Positions 51,867-61,287 of a stretch of DNA of 64,000 nucleotides are shown one piece after another (the first letter of the stretch is position 1; each line of letters opens with the position of its first letter). The stretch comes from Paraglaciecola sp. T6c (lineage in GTDB: Bacteria; Pseudomonadota; Gammaproteobacteria; Enterobacterales; Alteromonadaceae): positions 1,116,001-1,180,000 of the forward strand of contig NC_008228.1 of NCBI RefSeq assembly GCF_000014225.1, given 5' to 3'. The translations under genes and the position numbers were made by a program. The notes below the pieces were generated by a model. The model made no database searches. It had not been told where the DNA came from and saw only the letters and a list, made by a program, of their open reading frames with translations.

Positions 51867-53177
51867 TTACAGCGTTAACACAAAGACTTTTGAGTTACGC
51901 TGAAAATTGTATAGTTGTTTCTTTTTAGCGGGTAAATCATCGAGTGTGGCTCGTACGAAGCCTTGTTCCTGAAACCAGTGAGAGGTCACTGTAGTCAAGC
52001 AAAATATCGAGGTTAACCCCTGTAACTTTGCTTGTTCACAGATGGCGCTTAAAAGGCGTTCACCACGATTTCCACCACGGTAATCAGTATGCGTTGCTAC
52101 GCACGCTAGCTCGCCGCATTGCTCCTCTAAATAAGGGTACAGCGCCGCACAGGCTATGGTCATGCCGTCACGTTCAATGATGGTGAATTGTTCGATTTCA
52201 CGCTCTAATATTTCACGGGAGCGCTTCACCAAAATACCTTTCTCTTCCAGCGGGTTGATGAGGTTTAGAATACCGCCCACATCTTCAATGGTCGCCGTAC
52301 GTATCTGCTCGTAATAGCTTTGCGAAATAAGCGAGCCTGCGCCATCTCGAGTGAAAAGCTCTTGCAATAGCGCGCCGTCTTGGCCGTAACTAACACAATG
52401 GCAACGGCTGACGCCTGACTCCAGACTGTCGATAATCGTTTGAATGCTGTGCTTTTCTTGCTGTAAATGTGCTTGCTCTAGCATAGGGTACAAAGAGTTG
52501 AGCTGAATATTGCGCAGCAAACGGCCTGTTTCATCTACAAGGCCATCTTTTTCCGTAAAGATAATCAGCTTGTCAGCATTCAACGCTTTAACTGCGTTAG
52601 TCGCTACATCTTCGTGGCTTAAGTTAAATACTTCACCAGTGGGGGAGTAGCCCATAGGTGGCAGTAATACAATTGAGCCATCGTCAAGATGGTCATTTAT
52701 GCCAGTAACATCAACCCGACGTACCAAACCAGTATGCTCGAAGTCCACGCCGTTACGCACGCCGATAGGCATAGCCACCACTAAATTACCGGAGCACACT
52801 CGAATTTGCGCGCCGTGCATAGGTGAATTAGCCAAGCCCATGGTGAGCAAGGCTTCAATTTGTGAGCGCACAGAGCCCGCAGCATCTTTCACGCACTCAA
52901 GGGTTTGCTTATCTGTGATCCGCACGTCTTCTGAAAAACGCGGTTCTACTTTACGCCAGACGGCACGTTGATCAATTTGCGGTCGCGCGCCGTGTACCAG
53001 TATCAAGCGTACACCTAAGCTGTTAAGCAAGGCGATATCCTGAATAATGTTGGCAAAGTTTGCATCTTCAACTGCTTCACCACCAAACATCAATACGAAG
53101 GTTTTACCCCTGTGCGCATTGATGTAAGGCGCCGAATTGCGAAATAGCTTTACGCTGTCGTTGTGTGAAAGTACCAC
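51867..53177 (-). CDS. argA: N-acetylglutamate synthase
   Basis: First step of arginine biosynthesis, acetylating glutamate. The 436-residue protein has an N-terminal amino-acid-kinase-like domain (FVLMFGGEAVEDANFANIIQDIALLNSLGVRLILVHGARPQID), which carries arginine feedback inhibition in this class, and a C-terminal GNAT domain (ACAALYPYLEEQCGELACVATHTDYRGGNRGERLLSAICEQA). It starts with GTG, with AAGGAA upstream. It is the last gene of argCBFGHA and is not fused to argH, unlike in some relatives. Confidence 0.95.
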   Translation of the reverse strand: MVLSHNDSVKLFRNSAPYINAHRGKTFVLMFGGEAVEDANFANIIQDIALLNSLGVRLILVHGARPQIDQRAVWRKVEPRFSEDVRITDKQTLECVKDAAGSVRSQIEALLTMGLANSPMHGAQIRVCSGNLVVAMPIGVRNGVDFEHTGLVRRVDVTGINDHLDDGSIVLLPPMGYSPTGEVFNLSHEDVATNAVKALNADKLIIFTEKDGLVDETGRLLRNIQLNSLYPMLEQAHLQQEKHSIQTIIDSLESGVSRCHCVSYGQDGALLQELFTRDGAGSLISQSYYEQIRTATIEDVGGILNLINPLEEKGILVKRSREILEREIEQFTIIERDGMTIACAALYPYLEEQCGELACVATHTDYRGGNRGERLLSAICEQAKLQGLTSIFCLTTVTSHWFQEQGFVRATLDDLPAKKKQLYNFQRNSKVFVLTL

Positions 53178-53200
53178 GTGTTTTCCTTACACTTACATCG

Positions 53201-54577
53201 CTATTTTTTGAACGATGCTTTAGCATTAGCCAGCGCTTCGAGTACAGGCTTAATGCCCGTTCCACCCAAGATGTCGCGCTTGTTGACCAAATATTCAAGT
53301 TGTAGAACAGGGTAGACATCCTCTTCTATAACGTCTGAATACACTTTAAGCTCAGCGATAGTGAGCTCTTCAATGGCCTTTTTCTTTTCGAGGGCGTCCA
53401 GCACGACTCGGCCAGAAATATCGTGGGCGGTTCTAAACGGAATCCCCTTATCGACAAGGTAATCAGCGAGCTCAGTCGCATTAGCATAACCCTCACGGGC
53501 GGCTTTCGCGCAGCGCTCGCTATCAAGTTTGATGCTATCAACCACTTCACAAGCGATGCGTAAACAGATATGCCATTGATTCGTCGCGTCGAACAAGCCT
53601 TCTTTGTCTTCTTGCATATCTTTGTTATACGCAAGGGGCAGACCTTTCATGGTCACAAGCAAGGCTTGTAAGCTACCGAACACTCGCCCACATTTACCGC
53701 GCATCAGCTCTAATGCATCAGGGTTTTTCTTCTGAGGCATCAAGGATGAACCAGAAGTAACCGCGTCACCTAACTGTATAAAACCTGCCTCGCCTGAGTT
53801 GTAGAAGATTAAATCTTCCGCCATACGCGACAAGTGCATCATGCTGGTACTGGCGACAAAAAGAAGCTCTAGCACGTAATCACGATCAGATACCGCATCA
53901 AGGCTGTTGATGCACGGGCTGTCAAAACCAAGCTCTTCGGCAATCGCTTGACGGTCGATAGGGTAGGTTGTGCCAGCAAGTGCACCGCTACCTAAAGGAC
54001 ACTGATTCAAACGGGCTTTTAAGTCATGCAGACGACTCAAATCGCGTTTTAGCATTTCAACATAGGCCAAGCACCAGTGCGGGTAGCGCACCGGTTGAGC
54101 ACGCTGCAAGTGGGTGTAGCCAGGTAAAATAACGTCTTGATTGACATCAGCGTTACCCACTAATGACGCAATAACCGCTTCAACATCCTCAACCAGTAAA
54201 TCAACGTGTTCACGGGTCCATAAACGAAAATCCGTGGCAACTTGGTCGTTACGGCTGCGGCCAGTGTGTAATTTGCGCGCCACATCGCCGAGTTGCTCGA
54301 TTAAGGTTGCTTCTACAAAGCTGTGAATATCTTCTTCACTGCTGGCGTCAAAATCGAGCTCACCGGCATCCGCTTTGACCAACAAGGCTTTAAGGGCTTC
54401 TTCAAGCTGTTGGTGCTCGTCTTGGTTCAGTACCCCCGCTTTTGCAATGGCACGTGCCCATGCTATTGAGCCGCGAATATCTTGGCTCGCCAATACTCTG
54501 TCGAATGGCAGTGAATCGTTAACAGTGCGAAACATCGCACTGCTGCCATCTTGAAAACGTCCGCCCCACAAGCTCAT
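53201..54577 (-). CDS. argH: Argininosuccinate lyase
   Basis: Cleaves argininosuccinate to arginine and fumarate. The 458-residue protein of the fumarase/aspartase superfamily has HTGRSRNDQVATDFRLW, LPGYTHLQRAQPVRYPHW and the signature GSSLMPQKKNPD. Its length is that of ordinary ArgH with no C-terminal acetyltransferase extension. Its ATG overlaps the argG stop by one base (TAATG). Confidence 0.97.
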   Translation of the reverse strand: MSLWGGRFQDGSSAMFRTVNDSLPFDRVLASQDIRGSIAWARAIAKAGVLNQDEHQQLEEALKALLVKADAGELDFDASSEEDIHSFVEATLIEQLGDVARKLHTGRSRNDQVATDFRLWTREHVDLLVEDVEAVIASLVGNADVNQDVILPGYTHLQRAQPVRYPHWCLAYVEMLKRDLSRLHDLKARLNQCPLGSGALAGTTYPIDRQAIAEELGFDSPCINSLDAVSDRDYVLELLFVASTSMMHLSRMAEDLIFYNSGEAGFIQLGDAVTSGSSLMPQKKNPDALELMRGKCGRVFGSLQALLVTMKGLPLAYNKDMQEDKEGLFDATNQWHICLRIACEVVDSIKLDSERCAKAAREGYANATELADYLVDKGIPFRTAHDISGRVVLDALEKKKAIEELTIAELKVYSDVIEEDVYPVLQLEYLVNKRDILGGTGIKPVLEALANAKASFKK

Positions 54578-55815
54578 TATTCGATACCTGTGTTTTTGAA
54601 CGGAATGCCTTCTTTGTTTAGCGCGCTGATGCGGCTAGACAAGCTATAAAGACGGATAAAGCCTTCTGCATGGCTTTGGTCGTATACGTCATCCGCACCA
54701 AAGGTAGCGAAATCTTCAGAGTACAAGCTGTTTGGTGAACGGCGCTGGGTTACCGTTGCTTGGCCTTTATACAGTTTAACGACTATGTCGCCCGTTACTT
54801 TGTCAGCAAAGCTTGCTGCACCGGCGAGCAGTGCATCGTTTAGGGGGGTGAACCAACGGCCGTCATACATAACATGTGAGAACTCTAAACCGATTTGCTC
54901 ACGGTATTTAAGCGCAGCTTTGTCTAACACTAGGCTTTCAAGGGCTTTGTAAGCCGCAAGCATAACTGTTCCGCCTGGGGTTTCATAACAACCACGTGAC
55001 TTCATGCCCACTAAACGGTTTTCTACGATATCGATACGACCCACGCCGTGTGCACCAGCAAGCTCGTTCAATTTAACCAAGCATTGGTAAGGGCTAAGGG
55101 CTTCACCGTTTACTTTTACCATGCGGCCATGTTCGAAGCTGACTTCAACACGCTCAGGTGTATTCGGCGCATCTTCAGGAGAAACGGTCATGGTCCATAC
55201 TTCTTTGGTTGGCTCGCACCAAGGATCTTCAAGCTCACCGCCTTCGTGTGAGATATGCCATGCGTTTGCATCACGGCTGTAGATTTTGGTGGCTGACGCT
55301 GTGGTTTTAATGTCACGCTCGGCCAAATAAGCCAATAAATCTTCACGTGATACCATGTCCCACTCACGCCAAGGAGCAATAACGGTTAGCTCAGGTGCGA
55401 GTGCAGCAAAGGTGCCTTCGAAACGTACTTGGTCATTACCTTTACCTGTACAACCGTGGCAAAGTGCATCTGCGCCTACTTTACGGGCGATTTCAACTTG
55501 TGCTTTGGCGATAATAGGGCGCGCCATTGATGTACCAAGTAAGTACTGACCTTCATATACTGCGCCTGTAGTAATAGTGGGGTAGATGTAGTCAGATACA
55601 AATTCGTCTTTTAAGTCCACGATATAGCATTCGCTGGCGCCGGTTTTGATGGCTTTTTCACGTAGACCTTCTAGTTCCTCGTCCCCTTGACCTACATCAG
55701 CTGCGAACGCGATAACTTCACAGTCATAGTTCTCCTTCAACCAAGGAATGATGGCTGATGTATCCAAACCACCTGAATAGGCTAATACTACTTTTTTGAT
55801 GTTTTTCTTGCTCAT
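54577..55815 (-). CDS. argG: Argininosuccinate synthase
   Basis: Joins citrulline and aspartate with ATP. The 412-residue protein has the PP-loop [21 protein letters not shown], the conserved [15 protein letters not shown] and [15 protein letters not shown]. Normal length. It lies between argF and argH on the minus strand. Confidence 0.97.
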   Translation of the reverse strand: MSKKNIKKVVLAYSGGLDTSAIIPWLKENYDCEVIAFAADVGQGDEELEGLREKAIKTGASECYIVDLKDEFVSDYIYPTITTGAVYEGQYLLGTSMARPIIAKAQVEIARKVGADALCHGCTGKGNDQVRFEGTFAALAPELTVIAPWREWDMVSREDLLAYLAERDIKTTASATKIYSRDANAWHISHEGGELEDPWCEPTKEVWTMTVSPEDAPNTPERVEVSFEHGRMVKVNGEALSPYQCLVKLNELAGAHGVGRIDIVENRLVGMKSRGCYETPGGTVMLAAYKALESLVLDKAALKYREQIGLEFSHVMYDGRWFTPLNDALLAGAASFADKVTGDIVVKLYKGQATVTQRRSPNSLYSEDFATFGADDVYDQSHAEGFIRLYSLSSRISALNKEGIPFKNTGIE

Positions 55816-55850
55816 TGTCTGTACCTAAAAATTAAAAGTGTTAAATGGGG

Positions 55851-56768
55851 TTAAGCTGCGCCGCCAAGAAGGTGCACTAAAATGGCATTCTGGGCGTGCA
55901 TTCTGTTTTCTGCTTGCTGCATCAAAATAGATTGCTCTGAATCAATTAAGGTGCCGCTAATTTCTAAGTCGCGATGGGCAGGTTGGCAGTGCATAACGTA
56001 TTGAGCACCAGTTGACTGCATCATCGCTTCATCGATTTTGTATTTGCCAAACGCTTGTTTGATGGTCTCAAGTGGGGTGTCATCGCCCATCGAAATCCAT
56101 GTGTCAGTATAAAGTGCATGAGCACCGTTAGCCGCTTCAACGTCGTGACTGATAACTAATTTGCCACCATTTTGCTCGGCTTTTTGCTGAGCAAGCGTGA
56201 CAATAGCAGGGTCTACTTCATGGCCAGGAGGGGTAATGACAACCACCTCGCAACCTAACGTCACGCCCACAATCATCAAAGAGTGAGTGACGTTATTACC
56301 ATCACCGATATACGCTAGTTTAACTTTGCTCAAATCGCCAAGACGTTCGGTTAAGGTTAAGTAGTCGGCCATGGCTTGGCACGGGTGGTACATATCACAC
56401 AGTGCGTTGATAACAGGTACTTTGGCTGAACTGGCTAATTCTTCTAAGGTTGAGTGCGCAAAAACCCGTGCAACAATAGCGTCAGCCCAACAGGCAAGGT
56501 TGTTACCCATGTCTTTCACGTCTTCACGGCCTGCTAATTTATTTGACTGGCTGTCTAAATAAACAAGGTGCCCGCCTAGTTTGTTGATACCTATATCAAA
56601 GCTCACTCGGGTGCGCAGTGACGGTTTCTCAAATAAGGCAACAATTGATTTACCTGCCAAGGCTTGGCGGTAGTCAGCTGGATTATTCTTAATGGTGACG
56701 GCCAGTTGCAAGAGTGCATTGAGGTCTTTAGCAGACCAATCAGTGAACGACAGTAGATCCTTTTTCAT
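55851..56768 (-). CDS. argF: Ornithine carbamoyltransferase
   Basis: Makes citrulline from ornithine and carbamoyl phosphate. The 305-residue protein has the carbamoyl-phosphate motif EKPSLRTRVSFD, NALCDMYHPCQAMADYLTL (HPCQ) and the ornithine-site VMHCQPAHRDLEIS, where Gln replaces the Leu of the common HCLPAHR but the Cys is kept. AAGG lies upstream of the ATG. It is 9 bp after argB. Confidence 0.95.
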   Translation of the reverse strand: MKKDLLSFTDWSAKDLNALLQLAVTIKNNPADYRQALAGKSIVALFEKPSLRTRVSFDIGINKLGGHLVYLDSQSNKLAGREDVKDMGNNLACWADAIVARVFAHSTLEELASSAKVPVINALCDMYHPCQAMADYLTLTERLGDLSKVKLAYIGDGNNVTHSLMIVGVTLGCEVVVITPPGHEVDPAIVTLAQQKAEQNGGKLVISHDVEAANGAHALYTDTWISMGDDTPLETIKQAFGKYKIDEAMMQSTGAQYVMHCQPAHRDLEISGTLIDSEQSILMQQAENRMHAQNAILVHLLGGAA

Positions 56769-56777
56769 GGAGGTACC

Positions 56778-57551
56778 TTAAATATTTGGGATTATGGTAG
56801 TGCCAACGGGTTCACCCGCCAGCAATCCTAAGAGTTGCTCTGGTGTTTGCCAACTGGCAATCGTGATGGGGCGCTGCAAGCTTGTTGCTGCATCGAGTGC
56901 GGCATCCACTTTTACTTGCATCCCATCTATGATCACGCCTGATTCGACTAATTCGGCAATGCCTTTAGCCGTAAGTTGGTTTATCAGGTTTTTATTGTGA
57001 TCGAGCACACCAGGCACATTCGATAGCAACAACAAGTCAGCATTTAACAGCTGAGCAATAACCGTTGCCGCTTGATCGGCATTTACATTGAGTAAATTGC
57101 CTTTTTCATCGGCACCTATGGAGCTGATAATCGGCAGGATATTCGCCTCGAGCAATAAATTCAACATAGTCGGTGAATTTGCTTTCGCTACGCCCACTGC
57201 ACCAAGGGCAGGATCGAGCACAGAGCAGCTTGTCATAGCGCCATCAGCCAAGCATAACCCGACTGGTGTGGTGTTAGCGCGAATGGCAAAAGCACAAAGT
57301 TGCTTATTGGCAGTCCCCGCCAAAGCGCCCGTAATATAAGGCATATGCTCAGGCGGCGTGACGCGTAAACCATTCACTTTAGTACTGGTAAATTGCAGAG
57401 CTTGCAACAACTGCTCAACCATAGGGCCGCCGCCATGCACGAGTACGACTGGGCGACTTTGCTGAAGTTGCTTAATAACCGTCAGCAATTGTAACGCTTC
57501 GGCGGTGGCTTGCATGAAAGCGCCACCGACCTTTATGACTAACGGGTTCAT
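56778..57551 (-). CDS. argB: Acetylglutamate kinase
   Basis: Phosphorylates N-acetylglutamate. The 257-residue amino-acid kinase has PLVIKVGGAFMQ, VVLVHGGGPMVEQLL and NVNADQAATVIAQLL. I chose ATG 57551 because GAGGTG lies 6 bases upstream and the kinase fold begins at residue 2; the frame opens at 57611. Its ATG overlaps the argC stop (ATGA), so translation is coupled. Confidence 0.95.
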   Translation of the reverse strand: MNPLVIKVGGAFMQATAEALQLLTVIKQLQQSRPVVLVHGGGPMVEQLLQALQFTSTKVNGLRVTPPEHMPYITGALAGTANKQLCAFAIRANTTPVGLCLADGAMTSCSVLDPALGAVGVAKANSPTMLNLLLEANILPIISSIGADEKGNLLNVNADQAATVIAQLLNADLLLLSNVPGVLDHNKNLINQLTAKGIAELVESGVIIDGMQVKVDAALDAATSLQRPITIASWQTPEQLLGLLAGEPVGTTIIPNI

Positions 57552-58576
57552 GCTGACACCTCGTGCACTAAGCCAAGTTGTGATGCGAACCCAAAGCGAA
57601 GGTTGGCACATTGTACCGCTTGAGAGGCCGCGCCTTTCAGTAGGTTATCGATGGCACTGGTCACAACCAAGTAACCTTTTTGGGTATCAAGCTTCCAGAA
57701 TAAATCGCAGTGGGGTGTGCCTACAACATCATCCAACTTGGGCCAAGTATCGCGAATACGCACGATGGGGTGGTTCTGATAGGCATGACTGAATGCGTTT
57801 GCAACGGCACCTGCGTCTACATCAGCGTTTACTTTGACGGTAATGGTTGCCAAAATTCCCCGTTTGAAATTACCCAGATGAGGAGTGAATATGACTTCAC
57901 GACCTAAGTAGGCGCTGATCTCAGGTTGATGACGATGACCTAGTACACCATAAGCTTGCAGGCTAACTTCGCAGAAACTACTGCCCATGGCTGCTTTACG
58001 ACCAGCACCAGACACACCAGACACAGCATTAATAATAGGTAAATGACCATCAGCGATTAAGCCCGCTTCGTGTAAGGGCTTTAATGCACTCAGCGACGCT
58101 GTTGGGTAGCAACCTGGAACGGCAATAATATCAGCGCTTTTAATATCCTCTGCAAACCAATCCGCGAGACCGTAGACGGCTTGCTTTAAGCTGGCCGCTT
58201 GCTCATGAGCAAAACCATAGTAGTCCGCAAAAACCTGTTGGTCTTTGAGTCTAAACGCCCCTGATAAGTCAAACACTTTGGCTTTGCCCGATGATAGTAC
58301 TGGCATCCAATCATGACTTGCCTCATGGGGGGTCGCTAGAAAAATCACGTCCATTTCGTTTGAAAGCGAATGCAAAACGTCGTCGGTTAACGGGATCAGT
58401 GGCAAATTGATTTGCCCGAATAGATAACCGTGTACGTCTCCGAGCTTTTTATCAGCATCTTGGCTTTTGGCTGATACATATAAGGCGTTTAATTCAAAGC
58501 GTGGGTGGCGATGAATTAAAGAGGCTAATTCGGCACCGGTATATCCACTGGCGCCGACAATACAAGTTTTGATCAT
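57548..58576 (-). CDS. argC: N-acetyl-gamma-glutamyl-phosphate reductase
   Basis: Reduces acetylglutamyl phosphate to the semialdehyde with NADPH. The 342-residue protein has the Rossmann motif TCIVGASGYTGAELASLIHRHP and the catalytic Cys in ADIIAVPGCYPTASLSALKPL. I chose ATG 58576 as the Rossmann fold begins there; the frame is open to 58645. It is the first gene of argCBFGHA. A terminator-like hairpin lies in its leader at 58630-58679 (see findings). Confidence 0.95.
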   Translation of the reverse strand: MIKTCIVGASGYTGAELASLIHRHPRFELNALYVSAKSQDADKKLGDVHGYLFGQINLPLIPLTDDVLHSLSNEMDVIFLATPHEASHDWMPVLSSGKAKVFDLSGAFRLKDQQVFADYYGFAHEQAASLKQAVYGLADWFAEDIKSADIIAVPGCYPTASLSALKPLHEAGLIADGHLPIINAVSGVSGAGRKAAMGSSFCEVSLQAYGVLGHRHQPEISAYLGREVIFTPHLGNFKRGILATITVKVNADVDAGAVANAFSHAYQNHPIVRIRDTWPKLDDVVGTPHCDLFWKLDTQKGYLVVTSAIDNLLKGAASQAVQCANLRFGFASQLGLVHEVSA

Positions 58577-58629
58577 AAAACGTATATCTCTAATAGTCGT
58601 GTGACTTAATGTTACTAAATGAAGGTGAC

Positions 58630-58679
58630 AAAAATAAAAAATCACCCAAGACCTTTAGCAAATACTAAAGGTCTGGGTG
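58630..58679 (-). terminator. Intrinsic terminator in the argC leader
   Basis: On the minus strand, CACCCAGACCTTTAG pairs with CTAAAGGTCTTGGGTG (one bulge or mismatch) around TATTTG, and is followed by a T-run (TTTTTTATTTTT). It lies about 55-100 bases before the argC start. No gene reads into it from upstream, since argE is divergent, so it must stop transcripts started from the argC promoter itself or a small RNA. Confidence 0.8.
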
Positions 58680-58691
58680 AGCTAAACGCTA

Positions 58692-58712
58692 CAGACCTCG
58701 ACTTATCGTCGA
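58692..58712 (-). promoter_or_regulatory. Candidate antiterminator segment and small hairpin upstream of the argC terminator
   Basis: On the minus strand, TCGAC-GATAA-GTCGA forms a small hairpin (58698-58712) and is followed by GGTCTG (58692-58697), which can pair with CAGACC in the first arm of the terminator. The two pairings exclude each other. This is the layout of an attenuator, but the trigger is not known. Confidence 0.4.
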
Positions 58713-58868
58713 TACAACATGCTGGCGAAGCTAGGCAGGGAATCGAATTGTGACGTTATTGAAATCATATGCGAAATTAAACCGAATTAAGATATTATGT
58801 CTAAATAATCTAGACCAAATATGTATTTGCAAAGTGGCTAAATCATGTTGGCGATAAGCATGCCATGT

Positions 58869-58907
58869 GTTATATATTTATGCAAATAAAATGAATAATT
58901 ATTTAAA
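58869..58907 (+). promoter_or_regulatory. Pair of ArgR boxes upstream of argE
   Basis: Two ARG-box-like sequences, TATATATTTATGCA (58871-58884) and TGAATAATTATTTA (58892-58905). Taken as 18-bp boxes they are separated by exactly 3 bp, the classical spacing for hexameric ArgR. The second box directly precedes the argE ribosome site (AAAGGGAGG). Confidence 0.78.
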
Positions 58908-58916
58908 GGGAGGCTT

Positions 58917-60062
58917 ATGCCGTCTTTGTCTTTTTTAGAACGTTATGCACATATCATCAATACTCCCTCTATTAGCGCCTTTAGTGCAGATTTAGACCAA
59001 TCAAACCGCGCCATTATCGATCTGCTAGCGGGCTGGTTTAAAGACTACAATTTCCACATAAGTATTCAACAAGTGCCCAATGCGCGAAATAAGTACAACA
59101 TGCTAGCTAAAATTGGCAGTGGTGAGGGGGGGCTACTACTATCCGGCCATTCGGATACTGTGCCCTTTGACGACAATAAATGGCAATTTGACCCTTTTAA
59201 AGCACAAGAAAACGATGGCAAGTTATACGGTTTAGGCACCTGTGACATGAAAGGTTTTTTTGCATTCATCTTAGAAGCGATTCAAGACATTCCTCTAAAA
59301 GACTTAAAGAAGCCTTTGTATATTTTGGCTACTGCAGATGAAGAAACGTCCATGGCGGGAGCGCGGTTTTTTGTGGAGCAACAATTGATTAAGCCAGACA
59401 TGGCGATCATCGGTGAGCCCACAGAACTTAAGCCGATCTTTAAGCACAAAGGGCATATGGGGCATAGCCTGAATATTCAAGGTAAAGCAGGGCATTCAAG
59501 CGATCCAGCAAAAGGGGTCAATGCGATTGAGATCATGTACCAAGCCATAGGGAAACTTATCGCTTTAAAACAACAGTTGTCTGAAAATCATAGAGATGAT
59601 GCCTTCAGCGTGCCAGAGGTGACTATGAATCTCGGGCATATTCACGGGGGCGATGGGGAAAACCGTATTTGCGGACACTGCCAATTAAATTTTGATTTGC
59701 GCGCTATTCCCTCACTAAGTGACGAAGAAGCCATTGCCATGATTGACGAAGCACTTGCCCCGCTGATGCAAAAATACCCACAGCGCATTACTCGTGAGGC
59801 GATGTACGAAACAGCGCCAGCTTTTGGTTGTCGAAATGAGCAGGGTATTCTTGAATTGGCCAAAAAACTAACGGGCTTTGATCCTGTCAGTGCTAATTAC
59901 GCCACCGAAGCGCCATTTATCAATCAATTAGGCTGCGACACCATTGTATTAGGCCCTGGCAGTATTGATCAGGCCCATCAACCAGATGAGTTCATCTCGT
60001 TGCATTATGTTGACCCAACCGTCACATTACTGCGTAACTTCATCAAGCAGGTCTGCTTTTAA
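58917..60062 (+). CDS. argE: Acetylornithine deacetylase
   Basis: Releases ornithine and acetate from N-acetylornithine. The 381-residue M20 metallohydrolase has LLLSGHSDTVPFDD, GLGTCDMKGFFAF, ATADEETSMAGARFF and IGEPTELKP metal-site segments. The ATG at 58917 is fixed by AAAGGGAGG. It diverges from argCBFGHA across a shared ArgR region. The stop overlaps the start of the next gene (TAATG). Confidence 0.95.
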   Translation: MPSLSFLERYAHIINTPSISAFSADLDQSNRAIIDLLAGWFKDYNFHISIQQVPNARNKYNMLAKIGSGEGGLLLSGHSDTVPFDDNKWQFDPFKAQENDGKLYGLGTCDMKGFFAFILEAIQDIPLKDLKKPLYILATADEETSMAGARFFVEQQLIKPDMAIIGEPTELKPIFKHKGHMGHSLNIQGKAGHSSDPAKGVNAIEIMYQAIGKLIALKQQLSENHRDDAFSVPEVTMNLGHIHGGDGENRICGHCQLNFDLRAIPSLSDEEAIAMIDEALAPLMQKYPQRITREAMYETAPAFGCRNEQGILELAKKLTGFDPVSANYATEAPFINQLGCDTIVLGPGSIDQAHQPDEFISLHYVDPTVTLLRNFIKQVCF

Positions 60063-61225
60063 TGGCCGAGTTGATTCAGGACATGGCACAACGAGTTAAT
60101 TCAGCAACGTCAGTAAGCCTTTTCATAAAATCACTGGGGGCGGCGGTAATGATTTTATCGGCAAGTGCAATTGGGGGACAAAATGCTAACGCTGAATCAA
60201 AGATAAAGGGACGCTACCCAGCAATGCCTGAACCAGTTACCAACAATGCGGTGGTCAAAGTCGATACTGAAAATGGTCATTTTTTGTTATCTTTCATGGG
60301 GCTAGGAGCTGGTAAAACGCATGACGATGTTCACAACAAAGTGTGGGCCCTTGAACTTGCAGGTGAGTCATTTACGCCAAGCAAAGCTTGGCAACAAAAA
60401 TCACCGGTGCCGTCGAGTTTACCCCAGTCTGGTCGCTTAGCCAGTATTGCCGTTGGTGTAGGCGATATGGCACTTTTGTTTGGTGGTTACACCGTTGATG
60501 CTGCGCATAATGAAGTGTCAAGCCCAGACAACTTTCGCTATGACGTTGTTACGGATACCTACTACCCCATAGCTCAGACGCCAGTGCCCGTGGACGATGC
60601 AGTCGCACTCGTTTTTCAGCAACGTTACGTATATCTGATTAGCGGTTGGCATAATGACGGTAACGTCAATTTAGTCCAAATTTACGATGTGAAAACAGAT
60701 TCATGGCATCAAGGTTCGCCTTTTTTAGGTAATCCCGTTTTCGGTCATGCAGGTGCGATTGTGGGGGAAAATATTATGCTTTGTGATGGCGTTAAGGTGG
60801 ATGCTCAACCAGATAAACGGCGTACGTTTTCCGCAGAACCAGCTTGCTACCACGGAACGATTGACAAGAGTGATATCAAAAAAATTGATTGGCGCACAGT
60901 AGCGCACCCTACATCGAGTGCACGTTATCGTATGGCTGCAACCGGTAATGTTGCCAGTAATTCAGCCATCTTCGTGGGCGGTTCAGATAACCCATACAAT
61001 TATAACGGCACGGGTTACGATGGTGAGCCATCAAGTCCGAGCAATGAGGTGTGGCGCTACGACTTTACTCAGTCGAGTTGGAATGTCTCCCACACGGACT
61101 CGCCTACTATGGATCACCGGGGCTTATTGGCCGTGGGCATAGGGGAAAATAAGCATTTTGTCACGCTAGGTGGAATGATAGAGCAGCAAAAAGTATCAAA
61201 CGCTGTACATCGCATCGATTTATAG
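60062..61225 (+). CDS. Exported kelch-repeat protein
   Basis: A 387-residue protein with a probable signal peptide (LGAAVMILSASAIGGQNANA, cleavage near 44) and kelch-like beta-propeller blades: ALLFGGYTVDAAHNEV, YVYLISGWHNDGNVNLVQIYDVKTDSWHQGSP, SAIFVGGSDNPYN...NEVWRYDFTQSSW, HFVTLGGMIEQQKVSNAV. The GG and Trp spacing fits 5-6 blades, as in galactose-oxidase-like or sialate-epimerase-like proteins. The ATG overlaps the argE stop by one base, yet no arginine role is known. Substrate unknown. Confidence 0.8.
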   Translation: MAELIQDMAQRVNSATSVSLFIKSLGAAVMILSASAIGGQNANAESKIKGRYPAMPEPVTNNAVVKVDTENGHFLLSFMGLGAGKTHDDVHNKVWALELAGESFTPSKAWQQKSPVPSSLPQSGRLASIAVGVGDMALLFGGYTVDAAHNEVSSPDNFRYDVVTDTYYPIAQTPVPVDDAVALVFQQRYVYLISGWHNDGNVNLVQIYDVKTDSWHQGSPFLGNPVFGHAGAIVGENIMLCDGVKVDAQPDKRRTFSAEPACYHGTIDKSDIKKIDWRTVAHPTSSARYRMAATGNVASNSAIFVGGSDNPYNYNGTGYDGEPSSPSNEVWRYDFTQSSWNVSHTDSPTMDHRGLLAVGIGENKHFVTLGGMIEQQKVSNAVHRIDL

Positions 61226-61287
61226 GGCGCTACAGCGCTACTGTGATTTCACAAAACGATTTTTAAAAAAGATTTATTGAGGAAGGT

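Larger units (their letters stand above)
58577..58916. other. Divergent argC-argE regulatory region
   Basis: A 340-bp region holding the argC leader terminator, its possible competing helix and, near argE, two ArgR boxes. Each is listed separately. The rest is AT-rich. Confidence 0.7.

Noticed and set aside
58690-58740. tRNA-like structure in the argC leader
   Set aside because: No T-loop or anticodon arm that fits; the pairing is better explained as hairpin plus antiterminator.
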